The translations under genes were made by a program, and so were the position numbers. This document shows positions 17,036-25,981 of a stretch of 64,000 nucleotides of DNA, piece by piece (position 1 is the stretch's first letter; each line of letters begins with the position of its first letter). The stretch is from the NCBI GenBank assembly GCA_020850715.1, contig JADZED010000058.1, positions 1 through 64,000 of the forward strand, read 5' to 3'. The notes under the pieces were generated by a model, which saw only the letters and a list, made by a program, of their open reading frames with translations, ran no database searches and was not told where the DNA came from. The DNA is from Acidobacteriota bacterium (GTDB lineage: Bacteria > Acidobacteriota > Vicinamibacteria > Vicinamibacterales > CAVVIG01).

Positions 17036-18634
17036 CTACCGCCTCCGCCACCAGGTGACGATGCCGGCGCCGAAGACGACGGCCGGGAGGAACAGCAGCG
17101 AGGCGAACATCACGAGCCGCTGCTGATCGACCGTCATGACGAGACGGCTGTCGCCCGCCTCCTTGGGCCGGATCGAGATCAGGTTCTCCTGCTGCGTCAG
17201 CCAGCCGGCCATGTTCATGAACAGGTCGCGGTTGCCGGCGACGGCGAGGACGCTGTTGGTGCCGAAGTCGGAGTCGCCGACGACGACCAGGCGCGTCTCG
17301 GGCTTGCTGCCGTCGTTGAGCATCGAGGGCACGACGCTCCCTTCCGGCAGGGAGCTGGGCTCCTGGATCTTCGCGTCCGCGACCGCCGCGGCGATCGGAA
17401 TCGGCCCCTGCCGGTCGCCCTTCTCCGGCTCGATCGTCGCCTTGCGCTCGGTGAGAAGGCCGCGTACGTCGGTCTCGGACCAGCTGTCGCCGCTGGTCTC
17501 GGCGATCGGCTGGGCCGTCCGGCCGTTCACGCCGCCCGCCACCGGCGTGACCGAGCGCACGAGCGGATACAGCGTCATCACCTGGAAGCGGTCGGTGATC
17601 GGGTGCTCCGGATAGCTCGCAACGAACGGCACGTCCGCTTCGGCGCCCATCATGCGCGCGCGCGGGTCGACCACCACGTCCTGGCCCACGTCGATGCCGT
17701 AGTCGTGCGCCAGCGCGATCAGGTTGGTGAGCGGCGGATCGTCCGGCTTCTCCGGCGGATCCAGCTCGAGGAGCAGCTTGCCGAACTTGCCGAGATAGGC
17801 CTTCAGCGACTCGATCTCCGCCGGCAGGAAGTCGGTCCTGGGCCCCGCGATCACGACCAGCGAGGCCGCTTCCGGCAGCTCGGGCGTCTGCGTGAGGACG
17901 ATCTTCTCGACCGTGTAGTTCTCCCCCTTGAGCGCGTCCGCGATGCCGCTGTAGCCCGTGCGCTGATCGGAGGAGAGCGGATCCTTCTCGCCGTGTCCCT
18001 GCGTGAAGTAGACCGCGCGCTGCTTGCCGCTGGTGACCTTGATGATGCCGTTGGTGACGTCCTGCTCGGTGTCCGAGACGACGCGCTCGGTCCGCCCCTT
18101 GTAGTTCAGGACGATCGTGCCGTACTGCTTCACCTCGTTCTGCGTGGCTGCCGTCGGGTTCTTGTCGGGATCGACGTACTGCGTCGTGATCTGCTTCGAC
18201 GCGTACTGATATTCGTTCAGCAGATCCTGGTAGCGGGGGAAGTCGTATTCCTGCGTGAAGACCAGCACCTCGAGCGGCGCGTCGAGCGCGGCAATCGCCT
18301 TGTGCGTCTGGTCCGACAGGCTGAACTGCTTGCCGGAGGTGAGGTCCCAGCGCTTGTTCTGCCGGACGCCGATGTAGTTGATTGCCACGAGGATCGCGAG
18401 CACCAGGACGACGCTGGTGACGGCGAGCGAGCCGTACCGCGCCTCGCGCCGGCTGAAGAGTCCGGCGATGTCGCGCCACTGGCTCAGCGTGTAGACGAGG
18501 ACGCAGGCGAGGCCGGCCCACGCGGCATAGCCCGCCCACTGGGCCTTCCCCTCGAACCCGAATCGCAGCGCGAACGCCGCGACGACCAGCGCGGTGCCCA
18601 GCCAGCCGACGAGACTCAGAATGCGGTTCAACAT
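17036..18634 (-). CDS. GldG-like ABC-system auxiliary protein
   Basis: 532 aa. Membrane helices lie at the N-terminus (three, up to about residue 95) and at the very C-terminus (LVMFASLLFLPAVVFGAGIV). Between them is a large periplasmic domain typical of the GldG/ABC-type uncharacterised family: KFDLTSGKQ-like WDLTSGKQFSLS, then VVIAGPRTDFLPAEIESLKAYL. Family members work with an ABC-2 permease and ATPase; GldG is needed for gliding in Bacteroidota, but here only a Gld-like transporter can be claimed. It is 10 nt downstream of the permease gene. Confidence 0.87.
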   Translation of the reverse strand: MLNRILSLVGWLGTALVVAAFALRFGFEGKAQWAGYAAWAGLACVLVYTLSQWRDIAGLFSRREARYGSLAVTSVVLVLAILVAINYIGVRQNKRWDLTSGKQFSLSDQTHKAIAALDAPLEVLVFTQEYDFPRYQDLLNEYQYASKQITTQYVDPDKNPTAATQNEVKQYGTIVLNYKGRTERVVSDTEQDVTNGIIKVTSGKQRAVYFTQGHGEKDPLSSDQRTGYSGIADALKGENYTVEKIVLTQTPELPEAASLVVIAGPRTDFLPAEIESLKAYLGKFGKLLLELDPPEKPDDPPLTNLIALAHDYGIDVGQDVVVDPRARMMGAEADVPFVASYPEHPITDRFQVMTLYPLVRSVTPVAGGVNGRTAQPIAETSGDSWSETDVRGLLTERKATIEPEKGDRQGPIPIAAAVADAKIQEPSSLPEGSVVPSMLNDGSKPETRLVVVGDSDFGTNSVLAVAGNRDLFMNMAGWLTQQENLISIRPKEAGDSRLVMTVDQQRLVMFASLLFLPAVVFGAGIVTWWRRR

Positions 18635-18644
18635 ATCCGGTGAC

Positions 18645-19415
18645 TCAACCGCGCCAGCGCTCGCTGTCCACCGACTTGGCCGTCAGGAACAGGCTGAACG
18701 CAATGAAGCTGAAGTAATAGATCAGGTGCGTCGTGTCGATGACGCCCTTCCCGAAGTCGTCGAGGTGCTCGTTGATCGACAGATAGCTGGTGAGCGCCAT
18801 GCCGGTCGGGCCGGTGACGGTGCCGATCCAGGTGATGATCCACAGGAAGAGGAAGACGGCGAAGGTCGAGATGCCCGCGACGATCTGGTTGCTGGTCAGG
18901 CTCGAGATGAACAGCCCGAGCGAGATGAAGCAGGCGCCGAGCAGCAGCAGGCCGGCATACGCGGTGGCGATCGGCAGCCACTCGGGCGAGCCGAAGTAGA
19001 ACAGCAGCAGGATGTGCGGCAGCGTCACCGCCAGCATGATCACCCAGAGCGCGAAGGCTCCCAGGAACTTGCCCATGATGATCTGGAAGTCGGTGAGCGG
19101 CGAGGTGAGCAGCAGTTCGATCGTGCCCGAGCGCTTCTCCTCCGAGTAGGTCCGCATCGTGATCATCGGGCCGAGGAAGAGCATCATGACGGTGATGTTC
19201 TGTACCAGCGGCCGGATGAGCTGCTGGTTCACGTTCATCGTCGACGGCCCCATGTCGAACTGGGCCAGCTGCATGCTGTTGCGAATGAAGGCCGCCAGGA
19301 TCGCGACGTAGAAATAGCCGTAGAGCAGCGCGAAGAGGCCGATCACGATGTAGGCGATCGGCGAGACGAAATACGAGCGCAGCTCCTTCCAGGCGAGCGC
19401 GGCGATGTTACCCAT
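18645..19415 (-). CDS. ABC-2 type permease, GldF-like
   Basis: 256 aa with six hydrophobic segments. The N-terminus (LAWKELRSYFVSPIAYIVIG) and MRTYSEEKRSGTIELLLTSP are hallmark ABC-2 permease motifs shared with GldF and NosY-like proteins. It forms the channel with the ATPase encoded just upstream, whose stop it overlaps by 8 nt. The substrate is unknown. Confidence 0.9.
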   Translation of the reverse strand: MGNIAALAWKELRSYFVSPIAYIVIGLFALLYGYFYVAILAAFIRNSMQLAQFDMGPSTMNVNQQLIRPLVQNITVMMLFLGPMITMRTYSEEKRSGTIELLLTSPLTDFQIIMGKFLGAFALWVIMLAVTLPHILLLFYFGSPEWLPIATAYAGLLLLGACFISLGLFISSLTSNQIVAGISTFAVFLFLWIITWIGTVTGPTGMALTSYLSINEHLDDFGKGVIDTTHLIYYFSFIAFSLFLTAKSVDSERWRG

Positions 19416-20433
19416 TCACGGCCTCCTGCGCGGCGGGCTCCTGCGCGGCGGGCTCCGGGCCGGCGGGCTCCGGGTCGGCGGGCTCGCCCGCGGCGGATTC
19501 GATTTCCTCGGTCGTCAGGGACAGGAAGATGTCTTCCAGGCTCAGGCGCATCGGACGAAGCTCGAGCAGGCCCCAGCCGCTGCCGACGACCACGCGCGCC
19601 AGCTCGCGGCGGACGTCGCCGCCGGTCTCCGTCTCGATCTCGTAGCCGACGATGAGGTCGCGGCGATCCGATTCCGCCACGCGCCGCACGCCCGGCAGCT
19701 GCGAGAAGACCCCCGCCAGGTCGGCGCCGCCCGCGTCCACCTGGAGGTAGAGCGAGTTGGCGCCGCGCAGCCGGGCGGTGAGGTTCTCCGGCGTGTCGAC
19801 CGCCACGACGCGCCCTTTCGCGATGATCACCACCCGCTGGCAGGTCTGCGACACCTCCGGGAGGATGTGCGTGCTCAGGATGATGGTGTGATCGCCGGCC
19901 AGCTCCTTGACCAGTTCGCGCGTCTCGATGATCTGCTTCGGGTCGAGCCCGGCGGTCGGCTCGTCGAGAATCAGCACGTCGGGGTTGTGGAGCAGCGCCT
20001 GGGCGAGGCCGACGCGCTGGCGATAGCCTTTCGAGAGCCGCGAGCACAGCCGGTGGCGCATGTCGGCGATGCGCGTCCGCTCCATGATCGTCTCGATGCG
20101 CGCCGCCCGCTCGTTCGAGGGAACGCCCTTGATCCGGGCGACGAAGCCGAGATACTCCACCACGCTCATGTCGGGGTAGAGCGGCGGCGTCTCCGGCAGA
20201 TACCCCGTGCGGCGCTTCGCTTCGATCGGCTGCTCGAACACGTCGAATCCGGCCACCACGGCCCGCCCCTCGGTGGCCGGCATGTAGCCGGTCAGAATGC
20301 GCATCGTGGTCGTCTTGCCCGCGCCGTTGGGCCCGAGAAACCCGAGGATCTCGCCGCGCTCGACGCGAAAGCTCACATCGTCGACGGCAGTGACGGGGCC
20401 GTAGCGTTTGGTGAGGTGCTGGACCTCGATCAC
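19408..20433 (-). CDS. ABC transporter ATP-binding protein, GldA-like
   Basis: 341 aa from a GTG with AGGAG 6 nt upstream. Walker A GPNGAGKTTT, signature LSKGYRQRVGLAQ, Walker B VLILDEPTAGLD and the switch histidine (STHI) are all present. A C-terminal extension of about 100 residues ends in an acidic/alanine tail built from EPA and QEPAAQEA repeats. It energises the Gld-like permease encoded next. It is the first gene of the leftward operon ATPase, permease, GldG-like, DUF4340, dacB. Confidence 0.92.
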   Translation of the reverse strand: MIEVQHLTKRYGPVTAVDDVSFRVERGEILGFLGPNGAGKTTTMRILTGYMPATEGRAVVAGFDVFEQPIEAKRRTGYLPETPPLYPDMSVVEYLGFVARIKGVPSNERAARIETIMERTRIADMRHRLCSRLSKGYRQRVGLAQALLHNPDVLILDEPTAGLDPKQIIETRELVKELAGDHTIILSTHILPEVSQTCQRVVIIAKGRVVAVDTPENLTARLRGANSLYLQVDAGGADLAGVFSQLPGVRRVAESDRRDLIVGYEIETETGGDVRRELARVVVGSGWGLLELRPMRLSLEDIFLSLTTEEIESAAGEPADPEPAGPEPAAQEPAAQEAVNG

Positions 20434-20838
20434 GAGGAACTCCTATGAGCGGTGTAGGCGCCCCTCGGACTGCGCGCCGCGAGGGGAGGCAAACAAAAAT
20501 GCTAACCGAACCGGTCGTTGGCGACAACAGAGCCAGGCCCATCGCAGTGCGGCCGCGCGCCGGCGCGCGGTCCGCCCGGTCGAGACGAGCGGAAATGGGG
20601 AGGCTTCAATCATTGTAGACGCTGCGAGGGCCGGTTCGGACTCGGCTCTGCCGTGCGGCGTCGGCCGGCCGCGAGGTCATCTGTGGCGCCCGCGCGCTCG
20701 ACGACGACACGATCGGCCGGATCGGGCATGCCGGTTCCCGCTGAGTGGGCGAGGCGCCCGCCGAGATCGGAGGCCGATGGCCAACGCTTCGCCAACGGCC
20801 GCCAGGCCACGGGCGGGGCAGGCGCGAGCGGGCGCGGG
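20434..20838. other. Intergenic region between divergent operons
   Basis: 405 bp upstream of the promoter of the arsR gene. It contains the Shine-Dalgarno of the ABC ATPase gene at its left end; otherwise no gene, repeat or promoter that I can support. Confidence 0.5.
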
Positions 20839-20876
20839 GTGACATCGGGTATGCTCTACATATGAGCAGTTGCTCA
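20839..20876 (+). promoter_or_regulatory. arsR-P-ATPase promoter with ArsR-type operator
   Basis: A possible -35 (GTGACA, 20839-20844) and -10 (TATGAG, 20861-20866) are 16 bp apart. The perfect inverted repeat TGAGCAGTTGCTCA at 20863-20876 overlaps the -10 and resembles the 12-2-12 operators of SmtB/CzrA-type repressors. Repressor binding here would occlude RNA polymerase. Confidence 0.7.
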
Positions 20877-20893
20877 ATTATTCAATTCATACG

Positions 20894-21301
20894 ATGACCA
20901 TGCCTGCGGGACTGCGGGGAGCGGACGAGACGGCGGGCGGCGCGGCGCCGCGCGGCGCCACGCGCGCGGTCGGCGTGAAGCCCCGGCCGCTGGCGCCCGA
21001 GTCGGTCGCCTCGCTCGCCGAGACGTTCAAGGTGCTGGGCGACCCCACGCGCGTCCGGATCCTCGACGCCCTGTCGCGATCCGAGCTCTGCGTGTCCGAC
21101 CTCGCCTCGCGGCTCGGGCTCTCCGAGTCGGCCGTCTCCCACCAGTTGCGGCTCCTGCGCAGCACCCGCCTGGTGCGCCCGCGCCGCGCCGGACGGCAGG
21201 TCTTCTACGCCCTCGACGACCAGCACATCGTCGGGCTCTTCGCGCAGGGGCTGGAGCACGTCGAGGAGCGCGGACCGGCGGTCCGCCCGGGGCGGCGATG
21301 A
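20894..21301 (+). CDS. ArsR/SmtB-family metal-sensing repressor with alpha-5 site
   Basis: 135 aa from the ATG at 20894 (ATG 20900 is also possible). A TTG at 20870 lies inside the operator and is rejected. The winged-helix core is typical: LGDPTRVRILDAL, ELCVSDLASRLGLSESAVSHQLRLLR. The last helix holds D-x-H ... H-x-x-E (DQH, ten residues, HVEE), matching the alpha-5 site of zinc/cobalt sensors such as SmtB and CzrA, while the CxC site of cadmium/lead sensors is absent (ELCVSD has one Cys). It probably represses itself and the P-ATPase until zinc-like metals bind. Stop and next start overlap (ATGA). Confidence 0.9.
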   Translation: MTMPAGLRGADETAGGAAPRGATRAVGVKPRPLAPESVASLAETFKVLGDPTRVRILDALSRSELCVSDLASRLGLSESAVSHQLRLLRSTRLVRPRRAGRQVFYALDDQHIVGLFAQGLEHVEERGPAVRPGRR

Positions 21302-23430
21302 CCTCCGCGTGCACCGTCTGCCGCCTGCACGCCGAATCGACGTTCCGCATCGAAGGCATGGATTGCCACGAGGAAGTGGTCGCCCTCGAGCGGCGCTTCC
21401 GCAACCTTCCCGGGCTCGAAGACTTCGCGGCCGACGTGATGGGGCAGCGGCTGCACGTCAAGTACGACGCCGCCAGGCTGACCACCTCGGCGATTGCCGA
21501 TGCGGTCGGCGGCCTCGGGATGCGCGCCTGGCTCGAACACGAGGAGCCGATCGGCATCGATCGGCGCCCGGAGCGGCTGCGCCAATCGCTGGTGTGGGCT
21601 TCGGGCGCGGCAATTGCCGCGGGCCTCGCGCTGGAATGGACCGGCGGCCCCCCGTCGATCGCACGCGTGCTCTTCGTCGCGGCGGTCGCCGCGGGCGCCC
21701 CGATCACGGCGTGGCGGGCGCTGCACGCGGTACGATCGCGCGCGCTCGACATCAACGTGCTCATGCTGGCGGCTGCGACGGGTGCGGCGCTCCTGGGACA
21801 GTGGGCGGAGGCGGCGGCCGTCGTGTTCCTCTTCGGGGTCGCGCACACGCTGGAGACCAGGACGCTCGAGCGGGCGCGCCTCGCCATCGGCGCGTTGCTG
21901 GACCTCACACCGGCCGAGGCGCTGGTGCGGGGCGCCGGCGGCGACCGCCGCGTCGGCATCGATCAGGTCGCGATCGGCGACCTCATCGTGGTGCGGCCGG
22001 GGGAGAAGGTGCCGCTCGACGGGCGGGTGGTCGCCGGCAGCAGCAGCGTCAACCAGGCGCCGATCACCGGGGAGTCGATGCCGGTCGACAAGGCGGCAGG
22101 CGACGAGGTGTTCGCCGGCACGGTGAATGGCCACGGCGCGCTCGACGTCGAGGTGACACGGCGGCGGCGCGACACGACCCTTGCGCGCATCATCCATCTG
22201 GTCGAACGGGCGCAGGCGCAGCGCGCGCCGGCGCAGGCGCTGGTGGAGCGGTTCGCGCGGGTCTATACGCCGGCCATGCTGGCGCTGGCGCTCGCCGTCG
22301 CCCTGGCGCCGCCGCTGGTTGCCGGCGCGGCGTGGCCAACCTGGATCTATCGCGCGCTGGTGCTGCTGGTCATCTCCTGCCCGTGCGCGCTGGTGATCTC
22401 GACGCCGGTCTCCATCGTCGCGGCGCTGGCCGGCGCCGCGCGCAAGGGGGTGCTCATCAAGGGGGGGGTGTATCTCGAGCGGACCGGCGAGGTGCGCTGC
22501 GTGGCGTTCGACAAGACCGGGACGCTCACCAGGGGCACGCCGGAGCTGGTGGACATCGTGCCGCTCGACGGCGCCGCGCCCGAGGCGATCGTCGCGATGG
22601 CCGCCGCGATCGAGACGCGATCGACCCATCCGATCGCGCGTGCGATCCTGAAGCACGCGTCGGCGGCCAGCATACCGCCGGCGCGCGGCGAGCGCGTGAC
22701 CTCCTTCGGGGGGCTGGGCGCCGAGGGCCTGGTGGACGGCGCGCCGGTGCTGCTCGGCAACCACCGGCTGTTCGAGGAGCGCAAGCTCTGCTCGCCGCGG
22801 GTGCACGATGCGCTCGATCGGATCGGCGCGCGCGGACTCACGCCGGTGCTGGTCGCGCGCGACGGCGTCACGCTCGGCGTCATCGCCGTCGCCGATCGCG
22901 CGCGCGCGAGCGGCCGCGATGCCATCGATCTCCTGCGGCGCCAGGGCGTCGAGGCGATCGTCATGCTCACGGGCGACAACGCCCGGGCGGCGAAGACGAT
23001 TGCCGACGAGCTCGGCGTCGACGAAGTCCGCGCCGAGCTGCTGCCGCAGGACAAGCAGGCCGTCGTCCAGGAGCTGCGCGGCCGGTTCGGCGCGGTGGCC
23101 ATGGTCGGCGACGGCGTGAACGACGCGCCGGCGCTGGCGACGGCCGACGTGGGCATCGCGATGGGCGTCGCCGGCAGCGACGCGGCGCTCGAGACCGCCG
23201 ACATCGCGTTGATGGCGGACGAGCTGCTCAAGCTGCCCTATGCATTTCGCCTGAGCCGCAAGACCGTGCGCAACATCAAGGCGAACCTGACGATCTCGCT
23301 GGTGATGAAGGCCGCGTTCGTCGCGGCGGCGATCATGGGCGTCGCGACGCTCTGGATGGCGGTGCTGGCCGACACCGGGGCGTCGGTCGTCGTGATCGCC
23401 AACGCGCTCCGGCTCATTCGGGCCGATTGA
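21298..23430 (+). CDS. Heavy-metal-exporting P1B-type ATPase (ZntA/CadA-like)
   Basis: 710 aa. The N-terminus has a CTVC pair and a heavy-metal-associated domain with GMDCHEE, a single-cysteine acidic variant of the usual GMDCxxC. Then come membrane helices, the CPC motif in SCPCALVIS, the phosphorylation site DKTGT, the HP motif (THPIAR) and GDGVNDAPA. CPC together with an acid-rich HMA and a zinc-type ArsR points to export of Zn2+, Cd2+ or Pb2+ rather than copper. Translation is coupled to arsR by a 4-nt overlap. Confidence 0.93.
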   Translation: MTSACTVCRLHAESTFRIEGMDCHEEVVALERRFRNLPGLEDFAADVMGQRLHVKYDAARLTTSAIADAVGGLGMRAWLEHEEPIGIDRRPERLRQSLVWASGAAIAAGLALEWTGGPPSIARVLFVAAVAAGAPITAWRALHAVRSRALDINVLMLAAATGAALLGQWAEAAAVVFLFGVAHTLETRTLERARLAIGALLDLTPAEALVRGAGGDRRVGIDQVAIGDLIVVRPGEKVPLDGRVVAGSSSVNQAPITGESMPVDKAAGDEVFAGTVNGHGALDVEVTRRRRDTTLARIIHLVERAQAQRAPAQALVERFARVYTPAMLALALAVALAPPLVAGAAWPTWIYRALVLLVISCPCALVISTPVSIVAALAGAARKGVLIKGGVYLERTGEVRCVAFDKTGTLTRGTPELVDIVPLDGAAPEAIVAMAAAIETRSTHPIARAILKHASAASIPPARGERVTSFGGLGAEGLVDGAPVLLGNHRLFEERKLCSPRVHDALDRIGARGLTPVLVARDGVTLGVIAVADRARASGRDAIDLLRRQGVEAIVMLTGDNARAAKTIADELGVDEVRAELLPQDKQAVVQELRGRFGAVAMVGDGVNDAPALATADVGIAMGVAGSDAALETADIALMADELLKLPYAFRLSRKTVRNIKANLTISLVMKAAFVAAAIMGVATLWMAVLADTGASVVVIANALRLIRAD

Positions 23431-23485
23431 TCGCGCCGCGGCGCACGGCGGCCCGGTGCATCTTCGATCGGCGCGGCCGCTCCGC

Positions 23486-24820
23486 TCAGGACGGGCGCGC
23501 CTGGCCGCCCGCCGGCCGATCGTCCGGCTTCGACAGCCACACCCGTGCGACACGCAGGCCGTCGAGCGCGTCGACGCGCAGCGCGCGCCCTTCCACCTCG
23601 CACGTGTCCCCGACGCGCGGCCGCCGGCCCAGCCGGCCGAGGACGTACCCGCCGAAGGTCGAGTACTCGTCTTCGTCGATGTGCAGGCCGAACCGGGTGT
23701 TGACATCCGTGATCAGCGCCAGGCCGTCGATGTCGGCCGACCCGTCCGGGCGCACCGCGATGCGCACGTCGGCGCCGCCGAACTCGCCGCCGATCCTGTC
23801 CATCAGCGACTCGAAGGTCACCATGCCGGCGGTGCCGCCGTACTCGTCGATCACGAGCGCCTCGCGCACGCGCCGGCGGCGCATCTCGGCGAGCAGGTCG
23901 CTGGCGTTCAGCGTCTCGGGCACCGTCAGCGTCTCGCGCGCGAGCGCGGCCGGATCGATGGCGGCGTCGGGCCGTGCCAGCGCCTTCACGAGATCGGTCA
24001 CGTGGAGAATTCCGATGACGTTGTCGAGGTCCTTCTCGTAGACCGGGAGGCGGGTGTGCCGCGCGCTCGCGACCTGCTCGACGATCGCCTCCCGCGGGGT
24101 GCCGACGGCGATCGCCGCCAGCTCGGTGCGCGGCGTCATGATGTGGCCGGCGGTGAGATCGGCGAACCCGAAGACGCGGTGGAGCATCTGCTCCTCCCCC
24201 TCCTCGAGCACCCCGGCCTCCTGGCTCGCCGTCACCAGCATCATCAGCTCCTCTTCGGAGTGCACCATGGCGTGGCCGCCGCGGCTGTGCAGCCCCAGCA
24301 GCTCCACCACCGCCCGCCCGGCGCCGTTCAGCAGCCGGATGAAGGGCGCGAAGGTCCGCATGAACAGCTCGGTGGGGCGCACGACGACCAGCGCGGTGCG
24401 TTCCGGCTTCTCGAGCGCGATCGTCTTCGGCGCGAGCTCGCCGAGCACGATGTGCAGCGCCGTGACGAGCGCGAAGGCGACCGCCACGGCGACGCTGTGC
24501 GCGCTCGCCCTGGCGGCGGCGACCGGCAGCATGGAGAACAGCGGCTCGATGATCGAGGCGAGCATCGGCTCCCCGACCCAGCCCAGCCCGAGGCTCGCCA
24601 TCGTGATGCCGAGCTGAGTCGCGGCGATGTAGCGGTCGGGATCGCTGACCGCGCGGCGCACCGCGCGTGCGCCCATCTGGCCTTCGGCGATGAGCTGATC
24701 GACGCGCGTCTTGCGCACGGTGACAATCGAAAACTCGGCGGCGACGAAGAAGCCGTTCGCGATCACCAGCGCCAGCAGGATGGCCACGCGCCACAGAATC
24801 CCGGTCAGCGAGTGCTCCAT
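23486..24820 (-). CDS. CNNM/CorC-family membrane protein (hemolysin-like)
   Basis: 444 aa: an N-terminal CNNM membrane domain (four helices; NGFFVAAEFSIVTVRKTRV and LGELAPKTIALEKPE are family motifs), a CBS pair (HIMTPRTELAAI, then VIGILHVTDLVKAL) and a C-terminal CorC_HlyC domain (EYGGTAGMVTFESLMDRIGGE). The family is linked to Mg2+/Co2+ export; the old hemolysin name is historical. It follows the REC-PilZ gene by 12 nt and is probably co-transcribed. Confidence 0.92.
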   Translation of the reverse strand: MEHSLTGILWRVAILLALVIANGFFVAAEFSIVTVRKTRVDQLIAEGQMGARAVRRAVSDPDRYIAATQLGITMASLGLGWVGEPMLASIIEPLFSMLPVAAARASAHSVAVAVAFALVTALHIVLGELAPKTIALEKPERTALVVVRPTELFMRTFAPFIRLLNGAGRAVVELLGLHSRGGHAMVHSEEELMMLVTASQEAGVLEEGEEQMLHRVFGFADLTAGHIMTPRTELAAIAVGTPREAIVEQVASARHTRLPVYEKDLDNVIGILHVTDLVKALARPDAAIDPAALARETLTVPETLNASDLLAEMRRRRVREALVIDEYGGTAGMVTFESLMDRIGGEFGGADVRIAVRPDGSADIDGLALITDVNTRFGLHIDEDEYSTFGGYVLGRLGRRPRVGDTCEVEGRALRVDALDGLRVARVWLSKPDDRPAGGQARPS

Positions 24821-24832
24821 GGCCGGGGGGCG

Positions 24833-25552
24833 CTACGCCTTGCGGTTGGAGAAGAAGTGCGCGTCGACGAACTCGTCGATGATCGCCTGGTTGGCGCCGT
24901 CCACCGCCTCGAACTGGATGCCCATGCCGACGCGCCGGTCGCTCCAGGCGATGCGCCCCTCGGCGTCGATGTCGCGCCTGGAGCCCGGCATGCGGAAGCG
25001 CACCTTGATCTTCGCGCCGGCGTCCAGCGGGCTGGTGGTCCGGATCGCGATGCCCCCATGGCTCAGGTTCAGCGTGAGCGCCGCGGCGATCGTGTTGCCG
25101 AACCGGTACTGGATCGGAATGCCGAGCACCACGCGCGGGCTGCCGCGGCGGTTGAAGCTGTCGGGAAACAGATGCGGCGCCAGCGAGGGCAGGATGTGCT
25201 GCACCGCGCTGTATTCGTTGACATAGCCGGCGACGCCGAGCGCCGCCAGCTCGCGCACTTCGTCGGCGCTCGCAATGGTGCCGCTGAAGATCAGGATGGG
25301 CAGCCGTCCCTCGTCCAGCTTGCGGATCGCGCGCACCAGCTCGACGCCCGGCGCGTGCGGCAGCCGCAGATCCAGCACGATCAAGTCGATGACGCCGAGA
25401 TCGGCCCGGACCCGTGCCAGCAGCTCCGCGGCGCTCTTCACCGCGACCGCTTTGTGGCCCGCCGATTCGAGCGCGCTCCGGAAGCGATCCCGCACGAAGG
25501 CCGTATCGTCGGCGACGACAATCGTCTTGGCGCTGACCGAGGTACTGGCCAT
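24833..25552 (-). CDS. Response regulator with REC and PilZ domains
   Basis: 239 aa. Residues 8-125 are a receiver domain with the phospho-acceptor D61 (LIVLDLRLP), the acid pair VADD and S90 in IFSGT. Residues about 134-235 are a PilZ domain with the arginine motif RRGSPR (135-140) and NLSHGG (162-167). The second motif has N in place of the usual D, which some PilZ proteins tolerate. It would combine phosphorylation input with c-di-GMP binding. No histidine kinase is nearby. It is co-directional with the CNNM gene. Confidence 0.9.
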   Translation of the reverse strand: MASTSVSAKTIVVADDTAFVRDRFRSALESAGHKAVAVKSAAELLARVRADLGVIDLIVLDLRLPHAPGVELVRAIRKLDEGRLPILIFSGTIASADEVRELAALGVAGYVNEYSAVQHILPSLAPHLFPDSFNRRGSPRVVLGIPIQYRFGNTIAAALTLNLSHGGIAIRTTSPLDAGAKIKVRFRMPGSRRDIDAEGRIAWSDRRVGMGIQFEAVDGANQAIIDEFVDAHFFSNRKA

Positions 25553-25595
25553 CTGCAGTGCTATCGGAGCGGGCGACCGCCGCCGTTAGGCCGCA

Positions 25596-25625
25596 TTGCA
25601 GCCTCGCGCGGGAAGCCGCTATAAT
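25596..25625 (+). promoter_or_regulatory. Promoter of the lysW-like/larE pair
   Basis: A consensus TATAAT (25620-25625) has TTGCAG (25596-25601) 18 bp upstream. Transcription would start near 25632, leaving a leader of about 90 nt. Confidence 0.55.
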
Positions 25626-25723
25626 TCGTGCGCACACATTGCGAGCGCGCCCGCCCGGCCGGGATTCTGGCACGTCATCGTCCCAATTGCCAAACCGCTC
25701 GTGGGCACCGACGCGAGGAGACC

Positions 25724-25981
25724 ATGGCCATCTGCCCCGAATGCGATGCGGAAATCGAAGTCGACGAGCTCGATGTCGATCGGGGGGACCAGTTGACCTG
25801 CCCCGAGTGCGGCACCGATCTCGAGGTGACCGGCCTGTCGCCGCTCGAGCTCGACGTCGCCGACGAAGACGATGACGACGACGACGACGACGACTACGAT
25901 CAGGCCGAGGGCGATCTCGACGACGAGCTGGGCGACGACGATGAAGACGGCGACGACAAGGACGACGGCTGGGACGAATGA
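25724..25981 (+). CDS. LysW-like zinc-ribbon protein with a long acidic tail
   Basis: 85 aa from the ATG at 25724 behind GAGGAG. Two CPxC knuckles (CPEC at 4-7 and 26-29) and TDLEVTGLSPLELDV closely follow LysW, the amino-group carrier of the LysW-type lysine/arginine pathways. The tail is expanded to about 35 mostly Asp/Glu residues and ends GWDE, where LysW ends with EDWGE and carries the substrate on its terminal glutamate. No lysX, lysZ, lysY or lysJ is near. Its stop overlaps the larE start (ATGA). It may carry something for LarE, or be a stand-alone paralogue; the pairing is seen, the function is inferred. Confidence 0.8.
   Translation: MAICPECDAEIEVDELDVDRGDQLTCPECGTDLEVTGLSPLELDVADEDDDDDDDDDYDQAEGDLDDELGDDDEDGDDKDDGWDE

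Noticed and set aside
14133-18539. A 1468-codon leftward frame that includes dacB
   Set aside because: Only its last 512 residues are a real protein. The rest is out of frame with the GldG-like and DUF4340 genes that clearly occupy that DNA.
20870-20893. TTG start giving arsR eight more residues
   Set aside because: The TTG lies inside the operator palindrome and the added residues are not conserved in the family; the ATG at 20894 is a better start.
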